From contig JACKOP010000002.1 of the NCBI GenBank assembly GCA_024234165.1, positions 496,001 through 560,000 on the forward strand: a DNA stretch of 64,000 bases. Direction: 5' to 3'. Shown here piece after piece: positions 57,892 through 64,000 of the stretch. The position numbers and the translations under genes are program-made. The number at the start of each line of letters is the position of its first letter. The stretch's first letter is position 1. The DNA comes from Pseudomonadales bacterium (GTDB taxonomy: Bacteria; Pseudomonadota; Gammaproteobacteria; Pseudomonadales; UBA5518). The notes beneath the pieces were generated by a model. The model was not told where the DNA came from and ran no database searches. It saw only the letters and a list, made by a program, of their open reading frames with translations.

Positions 57892-57919
57892 GCACCTTCA
57901 GTCATATACGGAAAACGCA

Positions 57920-59353
57920 ATGACGCATTCAACAGCAGTCGAACATCCGGTCTACAACTACAAGGTCGTCCGGCAATTCACGATCATGACCGTGGTCTGG
58001 GGCCTGGTCGGGATGCTGGTCGGCGTGGTGATCGCTGCCCAGCTGGCGTTCCCGCAACTCAACTTCGACTCCCAGTGGTTCCACTTCGGGCGTCTGCGCC
58101 CGCTGCATACGAACGCGGTGATCTTCGCGTTCGGTGGCTCGGCCCTGTTCGCGACCTCGTTCTACGTGGTGCAGCGCACCTGCCAGGCGCGGCTGATTTC
58201 GGATGGCCTGGCGAGCTTCGTGTTCTGGGGCTGGCAACTGGTGATCGTACTGGCGGCGATCACGCTGCCGCTCGGGTATACCTCTTCCAAGGAATACGCC
58301 GAGCTCGAGTGGCCGATCGACGTCCTGATCACGCTGGTGTGGGTCGCCTACGCGATCGTGTATTTCGGCACGATCGCGCGCCGCAAGACCTCGCACATCT
58401 ACGTGGCGAACTGGTTCTTCGGCGCCTACATCATCACGATCGCCGTGCTGCACGTGGTCAACAGCCTCGCGATTCCGGTCAGCCTGACCAAGTCCTATTC
58501 GATCTACCCGGGTACCATCGACGCGATGGTGCAGTGGTGGTACGGACACAACGCGGTCGGCTTCTTCCTGACTGCCGGTTTCCTCGGCATCATGTACTAC
58601 TTCGTGCCCAAGCAGGCCGAGCGTCCGGTGTACTCGTACCGACTCTCGATCGTGCACTTCTGGGCGCTGATCGCGATCTACATGTGGGCCGGACCGCACC
58701 ACCTGCACTACACCGCGCTGCCCGACTGGGCGCAGAGCCTCGGCATGGTGATGTCGCTGATCCTGCTCGCGCCGAGCTGGGGCGGCATGATCAACGGCGT
58801 GATGACGCTTTCCGGCGCGTGGCACAAGCTGCGCACCGACCCGACGCTGCGCTTTCTGATCGTCTCGCTGTCGTTCTACGCCATGTCGACGTTCGAAGGT
58901 CCGATGATGTCGATCAAGACCGTGAACTCGCTGTCGCACTACACCGACTGGACGATCGGACACGTGCATTCCGGTGCGCTCGGCTGGGTCGCGATGGTCA
59001 CGATCGGTGCGATCTACCACCTGATCCCGCCACTGTGGGGACGCAAGCAGATGTACAGCGTCGGCGCGATCAACCTGCATTTCTGGCTGGCGACGATCGG
59101 CACCGTGCTCTACATCGCCGCGCTGTGGGTGAACGGCATCATGCAGGGGCTGATGTGGCGTGCGTACAACGCCGACGGCACGCTCACCTACAGCTTCGCC
59201 GAATCGGTTGCTGCCAGCTACCCGGGATATTACGTACGCCTGATCGGCGGCAGCATGTTCCTGCTCGGCATGGTCGTGATGGCATGGAACACCTGGAAGA
59301 CGGTCGCACCGGGTGGTGCCGCGATCGCCGAACCCAGTGTCCAGCCCGCCTGA
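57920..59353 (+). CDS. ccoN: cbb3-type cytochrome c oxidase subunit I
   Basis: Catalytic haem-copper subunit of the high-affinity cbb3 terminal oxidase; binds low-spin haem b and the b3-CuB centre in the inner membrane. It has 477 residues and about 12 membrane helices. Haem-ligand regions are visible in [37 protein letters not shown] and [15 protein letters not shown] 57920 ([20 protein letters not shown]) matches family N-termini; the ORF extends further up. It opens the ccoNOQP-GHI unit. Confidence 0.98.
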   Translation: MTHSTAVEHPVYNYKVVRQFTIMTVVWGLVGMLVGVVIAAQLAFPQLNFDSQWFHFGRLRPLHTNAVIFAFGGSALFATSFYVVQRTCQARLISDGLASFVFWGWQLVIVLAAITLPLGYTSSKEYAELEWPIDVLITLVWVAYAIVYFGTIARRKTSHIYVANWFFGAYIITIAVLHVVNSLAIPVSLTKSYSIYPGTIDAMVQWWYGHNAVGFFLTAGFLGIMYYFVPKQAERPVYSYRLSIVHFWALIAIYMWAGPHHLHYTALPDWAQSLGMVMSLILLAPSWGGMINGVMTLSGAWHKLRTDPTLRFLIVSLSFYAMSTFEGPMMSIKTVNSLSHYTDWTIGHVHSGALGWVAMVTIGAIYHLIPPLWGRKQMYSVGAINLHFWLATIGTVLYIAALWVNGIMQGLMWRAYNADGTLTYSFAESVAASYPGYYVRLIGGSMFLLGMVVMAWNTWKTVAPGGAAIAEPSVQPA

Positions 59354-59365
59354 GGAGAACGTGTG

Positions 59366-59974
59366 ATGCAGCACGAGAAAATCGAGAAAAACATCGGCCT
59401 GATGATCGTGTTGATCATCGTGGCGATCAGTTTCGGCGGCCTGGTCGAAATCGTTCCGCTGTTCTTCCAGAAACAGACCACGGAGCCGGTCGCCGGGTTG
59501 AAACCACTCAGCGCACTGCAGCTCGAGGGACGTGATATCTACATCCGCGAAGGCTGCAATGTCTGCCATTCGCAGATGATCCGCCCGCTGCGTGCCGAGA
59601 CCGAGCGCTACGGTCACTACTCGGTGGCCGGCGAGTTCGTCTACGACCACCCGTTCCTGTGGGGATCGAAGCGTACCGGCCCGGATCTGGCGCGCGTCGG
59701 CGAGCGCTACAGCGACGACTGGCACCGTGCCCACCTGTTCAATCCACGCGACGTGGTACCCGAATCGAACATGCCCGGATTCCCGTGGCTGTTCGACAAC
59801 GACGTCGACAACCGCCATATCGCCGGCAAGATGCGGGCGCTGCGCATCCTCGGTGTTCCGTACACCGACGAGGACATTGCGGGCGCCGAGGCCGCGGTCG
59901 CCGGAAAGAAGGAAATCGACGCGGTACTGGCGTACCTGCAACAGTTGGGCACGCTGATCAAGAGCACTCGCTGA
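59366..59974 (+). CDS. ccoO: cbb3-type cytochrome c oxidase subunit II (monohaem cytochrome c)
   Basis: A 202-residue membrane-anchored cytochrome c passing electrons to CcoN. The N-terminal anchor is about residues 10-35 ([24 protein letters not shown]), and one haem c site is [17 protein letters not shown] Met ligand is expected in [15 protein letters not shown] at 59363 precedes the ATG, but GAGGAG fits ATG 59366 better (six-base spacing). It starts 13 bp after ccoN. Confidence 0.97.
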   Translation: MQHEKIEKNIGLMIVLIIVAISFGGLVEIVPLFFQKQTTEPVAGLKPLSALQLEGRDIYIREGCNVCHSQMIRPLRAETERYGHYSVAGEFVYDHPFLWGSKRTGPDLARVGERYSDDWHRAHLFNPRDVVPESNMPGFPWLFDNDVDNRHIAGKMRALRILGVPYTDEDIAGAEAAVAGKKEIDAVLAYLQQLGTLIKSTR

Positions 59975-59983
59975 GGCGACAGC

Positions 59984-60154
59984 ATGGACAGAGGCACTCT
60001 GCTCGGGCTCGGCACGGTACTCGCGATGATCGCATTCATCGGCGTATGCATCTGGGCGTGGAGCGACAAGCGCAAACAGCGATTCGAGGAGGCGGCACAA
60101 CTGCCGTTCGCCGACGAACCGCAAGCAAGCAGCAAAGGTGGAAACGATGACTAG
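59984..60154 (+). CDS. ccoQ: cbb3 oxidase small subunit CcoQ
   Basis: A 56-residue single-helix membrane protein: MDRGTLLGLGTVLAMIAFIG, then VCIWAWSDKRKQRFEEAAQLPF. The WSxKR after the helix and the FEEAAQLPFADE tail are CcoQ hallmarks. CcoQ stabilises the complex. It lies 9 bp after ccoO, and its stop is 8 bp inside ccoP. Confidence 0.93.
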   Translation: MDRGTLLGLGTVLAMIAFIGVCIWAWSDKRKQRFEEAAQLPFADEPQASSKGGNDD

Positions 60155-61022
60155 TTTCTGGAGTGGCTACATCATCGTCCTGACGGTGATCACGATCATC
60201 GCGACGGCGCTGCTGCTGTTCGGCAACCGCACGCGGCCGGCCGACTCGCAGGCCAAGACCGGGCACGTCTACGACGGCATCGAGGAATACGACAACCCGT
60301 TGCCGGCATGGTGGCTGTACCTGTTCGTGGCGACGATCGTGTTCGCGATCGGCTATCTGGTCGCGTTCCCCGGCCTCGGCAATTTCCCCGGCCTGCTCGG
60401 CTGGTCCGGCGTGGGTCAGTGGGAGGGCGAGGTCGCGGAGGCCGAGCAGAAGTACGAGCCGATCTTCGCCGCGTATCGCGACAAGGCGATCGCCGATATC
60501 GCAGCCGATCCACAGGCGGTACGCATGGGGCAGCGCATCTTCGCGACCGAGTGCGCCCAGTGCCACGGCGCCGATGCACGTGGTGCACAAGGTTTTCCGA
60601 ACCTGACCGACAAGGACTGGATCTGGGGCGGTGATGCGGACACGATCCACACCACGATCGTGAACGGCCGCGTGGCAGCGATGCCGGCATGGGGTGCGGC
60701 GCTTGGCGAGGAGGGTGTACGCAATGTGGCGCGCTACGTGCTGAGCCTTTCCGATCCGCAGGCTGCAGGTGCCGAGGCGCAGGCCGGTGCACAGCAGTTC
60801 GCGACGTTCTGCAGCGCCTGCCACGGCCCCGAGGGCAAAGGCAATCCGATGCTCGGCGCACCGAACCTCGGCGACACGACCTGGCTCTACGGTGGCGATC
60901 AGGCGACGATCGAGCGCACGCTCCGTGACGGTCGCAACGGCCGGATGCCGGCGTTCGGCCAGACCCTGAATGCCGACAAGGTCCGTCTGGTCGCTGCCTA
61001 CGTGTACAGCCTGTCGCAATGA
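60147..61022 (+). CDS. ccoP: cbb3-type cytochrome c oxidase subunit III (dihaem cytochrome c)
   Basis: A 291-residue dihaem cytochrome c. There are two N-terminal membrane segments (about 5-25 and 55-75; GHVYDGIEEYDNPLPAWW between them is conserved), then two cytochrome c domains with sites ECAQCHGAD and FCSACHGPE. ATG 60147 (MTSFWSGYIIV) matches family N-termini and has AAGGTGG upstream; GTG 60138 is in frame but less likely. The stop overlaps the ccoG start (ATGA). Confidence 0.97.
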   Translation: MTSFWSGYIIVLTVITIIATALLLFGNRTRPADSQAKTGHVYDGIEEYDNPLPAWWLYLFVATIVFAIGYLVAFPGLGNFPGLLGWSGVGQWEGEVAEAEQKYEPIFAAYRDKAIADIAADPQAVRMGQRIFATECAQCHGADARGAQGFPNLTDKDWIWGGDADTIHTTIVNGRVAAMPAWGAALGEEGVRNVARYVLSLSDPQAAGAEAQAGAQQFATFCSACHGPEGKGNPMLGAPNLGDTTWLYGGDQATIERTLRDGRNGRMPAFGQTLNADKVRLVAAYVYSLSQ

Positions 61023-62437
61023 GCGGCGAGCGGATCCCGGTCACCGATCTCGCACCGGCGGAGGTCGGCGAACTCGACCTCTACGAGAAGCGCGAACGCA
61101 TCTACACACGCAAGGTCGAGGGCTTCTTCCAGCGCCTGCGCCTGTACACGGGCTGGCCACTGCTGATCATGTACTTCGGTGGCCCGTGGCTGCAGTGGGA
61201 CGGCCGCCAGGCGATCTGGTTCGACCTGCCGACGCGCAAGTTCCATATCCTCGCGATCACGTTCTGGCCGCAGGATGCACCGCTGCTCGCGTGGCTGCTG
61301 GTGATCGGGGCGTTCGCGCTGTTCACGGTCACGGTGTTCGCCGGCCGCGTATGGTGCGGCTACACCTGCCCGCAGACGGTCTGGACCAGCATCTTCATGT
61401 GGGCCGAGCAGTTCAGCGAGGGCACACGCAACCAGCGCATCCGCCTCGACCAGGCGCCGTGGAGCCTCGACAAGCTGCGACGCAAGCTGCAGAAGCACGC
61501 GCTGTGGTTCGGCGTCTCGCTGTTCACCGGCATCACCTTCGTCGGCTACTTCACCCCGATACGCGATCTCGTGATCGAGCTGCCGCTGGCGCAGGCGCAC
61601 ATGTGGGCGTACCTGTGGGTGATGTTCTTCACGCTCGCGACCTACATCAACGCCGGCTGGCTGCGCGAGCAGGTGTGCATGCACATGTGCCCCTACGCGC
61701 GCTTCCAGGCCGTCATGTTCGACCCCGACACGCTGATCGTGTCCTACGATGCGGCACGCGGCGAGCCACGCGGCTCGCGCCGGCGCAACAGCGACCCACG
61801 CGCGGCCGGGCTCGGTGACTGCATCGACTGCGAACTCTGCGTGCAGGTCTGCCCGACCGGGATCGACATCCGCAACGGTCTGCAGTACGAGTGCATCACC
61901 TGTGCGCTGTGCATCGACGCCTGCGACTCGGTGATGGACCGCATGAACTATCCGCGCGGCCTGATCCGCTACACGACCGAAAACGCGCTCGAAGGCCGTC
62001 CTGCCCGGATACTGCGACCACGCCTGCTCGGCTACTCGACGGCGCTGCTGGCAATGACCGGGGTGTTCCTGACCATGCTGCTGACGCGAGTGCCGGTCGG
62101 TGTCGACGTGATCCGCGAACGCGGCCAACTGTTCCGTGAAGTCGGCAGTGGCATGATCGAGAACGTCTATACGCTGAAGATCCGCAACATGAGCGAAGCG
62201 ACTCAGAGCTACCGGGTCGGTGTCGAAGGGCTTGCGGACGCCGCGATCGAGGGTCGCACCGAGGTATCGCTGGCATCCGGCGAAGTGTTTGCGCTGCCGG
62301 TCGCGGTGCGGGCGCCACGCGAACGCCTCGGTGGCAGCCGTTCGGTACCGATCGTGTTCACGGTCAACGCCAGCAGCGATGCGCCGGCAGGCGCAAGCGC
62401 CGACAGCCGCTTCCTCGGTCCGGGTCCGGTGCGATGA
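61019..62437 (+). CDS. ccoG: cbb3 oxidase accessory protein CcoG (RdxA/FixG)
   Basis: A 472-residue membrane-bound ferredoxin-like protein that reduces copper for cbb3 assembly. There are about five membrane segments; an N-terminal conserved CGYTCPQTVW; and two [4Fe-4S] motifs, CIDCELCVQVCPTGID and CITCALCIDACDSVMD. The C-terminal Ig-like domain (FixG_C, about 355-470) is complete. The start ATG overlaps the ccoP stop; its own stop overlaps the ccoH start. Confidence 0.96.
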   Translation: MSGERIPVTDLAPAEVGELDLYEKRERIYTRKVEGFFQRLRLYTGWPLLIMYFGGPWLQWDGRQAIWFDLPTRKFHILAITFWPQDAPLLAWLLVIGAFALFTVTVFAGRVWCGYTCPQTVWTSIFMWAEQFSEGTRNQRIRLDQAPWSLDKLRRKLQKHALWFGVSLFTGITFVGYFTPIRDLVIELPLAQAHMWAYLWVMFFTLATYINAGWLREQVCMHMCPYARFQAVMFDPDTLIVSYDAARGEPRGSRRRNSDPRAAGLGDCIDCELCVQVCPTGIDIRNGLQYECITCALCIDACDSVMDRMNYPRGLIRYTTENALEGRPARILRPRLLGYSTALLAMTGVFLTMLLTRVPVGVDVIRERGQLFREVGSGMIENVYTLKIRNMSEATQSYRVGVEGLADAAIEGRTEVSLASGEVFALPVAVRAPRERLGGSRSVPIVFTVNASSDAPAGASADSRFLGPGPVR

Positions 62438-62940
62438 CGACCCCGCTCCCCTGGTATCGCCAGGGCTGGCCCTGGCTGCTGATCCTGCTGCCCGCCTCCA
62501 CCGTGATCGCCTCGATGGCCACGGTATGGCTGGCGTTCACGAACGACGATGCGCTGGTACGCGACGACTACTACCGCGAGGGGCTGGCGATCAACCGTCG
62601 TCTCGACGACGGAGCACGCGCGCGCGCCGCCGGACTTGCTGCCGAACTGCGCTACGAGCGAGCAACGCGGGCAGTGGAGCTGCGGCTGCAGGGTGCGGAC
62701 GATGATCTGCAGCGAGTCGTGCTCACGATCGAACACCCGACCGACGCCACACGCGACGAAACGCTGACCCTGCTCGCCGCCGGCAACGGTGTGTTCCGCG
62801 CCCGGGCAAGCACACCACTGGAAGGCAAGCGCTACCTGCTGCTCGAACATGCAGCAGCCGACGGCAGGAGCTGGCAATTGCGCGGCACCCTGCAACCCGC
62901 CACCGCAGCCGTCAGGGTCACGCACCTGGACACCGACTGA
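62434..62940 (+). CDS. ccoH: cbb3 oxidase assembly protein CcoH (FixH)
   Basis: A 168-residue FixH-family protein required for stable cbb3 assembly. An N-terminal membrane anchor (WPWLLILLPASTVIASMATVWLAF) is followed by NDDALVRDDYYREGLAINRRL, the family signature, and a periplasmic beta-sandwich. Translationally coupled to ccoG by ATGA. Confidence 0.93.
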   Translation: MTTPLPWYRQGWPWLLILLPASTVIASMATVWLAFTNDDALVRDDYYREGLAINRRLDDGARARAAGLAAELRYERATRAVELRLQGADDDLQRVVLTIEHPTDATRDETLTLLAAGNGVFRARASTPLEGKRYLLLEHAAADGRSWQLRGTLQPATAAVRVTHLDTD

Positions 62941-62944
62941 CGGC

Positions 62945-64000
62945 ATGCACACGGCGTGTTTCCACTGTGGACTGCCGGTACCGCCGGGAAGCGACTTCCA
63001 CGTCGAGATCGACGGTGCGCGTCAACCGATGTGCTGCGCAGGCTGCGCTGCAGTCGCGAGCCTGATCACCGGCAGCGGCCTGGCAGGTTACTACCGCCAC
63101 CGTGACGCCACCGCGCCCGGTCCTGCGGATACCGGCGCAGGAGCACGCGAGTACGCGGTATTCGACGACCCCGCTGCCCAGTCCGGCTTCGTGATCGACG
63201 AAGCCTCGGGAGTGCAACGGGTCGAACTCGCCGTTGGTGGTGTGAGCTGTGCTGCCTGCACCTGGCTGATCGAGCATCATCTGCAGCGCCAGCCCGGCGT
63301 ACTCGGCGTGAACGTCAACCTGGCCGAACAACGCGCGAGTGTGCGGCTGCACCCCGATGAGCTGGCGCTCAGCGAGCTGATGGGTCATATCCGCGAACTC
63401 GGCTACAACCCCCACCCTTTTCTCGGCTCGGCACGCCAGCAGAACACGCAGACCGAACAACGTGCTGCACTGCGGCGCATGGGGCTCGCCGGCATCGTGC
63501 AGATGCAGATCGGCATGTTCGCGATCGCCCTCTATGCGGGTGATTTCAGCGGTATGGAAGTCGTCTATCGCGACTACCTGCGCTGGATCAGCCTGGTGCT
63601 CTGCATCCCGGTGGTCGCCTATTCGGCACAGCCGTTCTTCAAGGGTGCGCTGCGCGGTTTGCGCCACTTCGCGCCTGGCATGGACCTGCCGATCGCACTC
63701 GCGATCGGTCTCGCCTTTGTCGCGAGCGTCTGGGTCACCGTCACCGGTGGTGACGCCGTGTACTACGACTCGGTCGCGATGTTCACCTTCTTCGTGCTGC
63801 TCGGGCGCTACCTCGAGATGCGCGCACGCCACCGGGCCGGTCTTGCCGGTGGCAACGTGCTGTCGCTGGTTCCGGCTGCGGCCACGCGTGTCGGTGCCGA
63901 CGGCAGTCACGAACTGATACCGGTCGGGCGCCTCGCACGTGACGACCTGGTGCTGGTACGCCCGGGGGAGGCGATTCCTGCCGACGGCACGATCGTCAGC
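62945..64000 (+). CDS. ccoI: Copper-transporting P-type ATPase CcoI (CopA2/FixI), 5' part
   Basis: 352 codons of a P1B-type ATPase that supplies copper for the CcoN active site; the gene runs off the right edge. The N-terminus has a Cys-rich putative zinc/copper ribbon (CFHCGLPV, PMCCAGC) and a heavy-metal-associated domain with VGGVSCAACTWLIE. The first membrane helices and the start of the actuator domain (VRPGEAIPADGTI) follow. The CPC membrane motif and DKTGT phosphorylation site lie beyond the window. It starts 5 bp after ccoH. Confidence 0.96.
   Translation, partial: MHTACFHCGLPVPPGSDFHVEIDGARQPMCCAGCAAVASLITGSGLAGYYRHRDATAPGPADTGAGAREYAVFDDPAAQSGFVIDEASGVQRVELAVGGVSCAACTWLIEHHLQRQPGVLGVNVNLAEQRASVRLHPDELALSELMGHIRELGYNPHPFLGSARQQNTQTEQRAALRRMGLAGIVQMQIGMFAIALYAGDFSGMEVVYRDYLRWISLVLCIPVVAYSAQPFFKGALRGLRHFAPGMDLPIALAIGLAFVASVWVTVTGGDAVYYDSVAMFTFFVLLGRYLEMRARHRAGLAGGNVLSLVPAAATRVGADGSHELIPVGRLARDDLVLVRPGEAIPADGTIVS

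Overview
The window looks like a chromosomal segment from a high-G+C gammaproteobacterium. The evidence is gene order and content: dapA-bamC-MBL hydrolase, pepA-holC-(small gene)-valS, divergent ppx/ppk1, ntrB-ntrC, and ccoNOQP followed by ccoGHI, all arranged as in Pseudomonas and relatives. Coding density is high and nearly all genes are ordinary housekeeping or respiratory genes. The genus cannot be fixed from sequence alone. A 3-alpha-hydroxysteroid-dehydrogenase-like SDR, an EthD-domain protein, a second SDR and a FadB/thiolase pair suggest an aerobic degrader of lipids or steroid/terpenoid-like compounds (inference).

Layout. 1-3355 (minus): the 5' part of ntrC, ntrB, and a membrane-anchored glutamate-synthase-domain protein. 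3476-4986 (plus): a PhoU-like DUF47 protein and a class I glutamine amidotransferase. 5135-7990 (minus): aconitase. 8167-8712: ogt. 8709-10118: two clusters of REP-type palindromes bracketing a class A acid phosphatase gene; the first is a 73-bp tandem array. 10161-11396: an alkaline-phosphatase-superfamily enzyme. 11462-11881: a decayed IS5-like transposase next to tRNA-Ser(CGA). 12008-14812 (minus): MBL hydrolase, bamC, dapA. 14913-16422 (minus): SDR and EthD protein.

16672-28023 (plus): the most unusual region. A TPP enzyme is followed by a tightly packed set: TonB-dependent receptor, two citrate-synthase-fold proteins that appear to lack catalytic residues, a secreted ABC-type binding protein with no permease or ATPase, and a 1531-residue hybrid kinase ending in GGDEF and EAL domains. 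Junctions overlap or nearly touch. I read it as a candidate outer-membrane-to-cyclic-di-GMP sensing system; its ligand and the role of the citrate-synthase-like pair are unknown.

28207-32423 (minus): M48 protease with a lipoprotein, uppP, an SDR, a TM2 protein. 32513-38903: Pat-type acyl-CoA synthetase/acetyltransferase, thioredoxin-like protein, NTF2-like protein, truD, ppx. 39049-43808: ppk1 (with a Pho-box-like site upstream), bolA, trhP, cnoX. 43951-49026 (minus): small basic protein, FadB-like enzyme, thiolase, AraC-type regulator. 49177-52442: repeat-containing small protein, two-component pair, RDD protein. 52654-57768 (plus): pepA, holC, small gene, valS. 57828-64000 (plus): a structured leader, then the cbb3 oxidase genes ccoNOQP and maturation genes ccoGH and ccoI, which runs off the end. 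A roughly 75-bp dispersed repeat occurs at 28071 and 52508. No CRISPR array, rRNA, prophage or intact transposase was seen.
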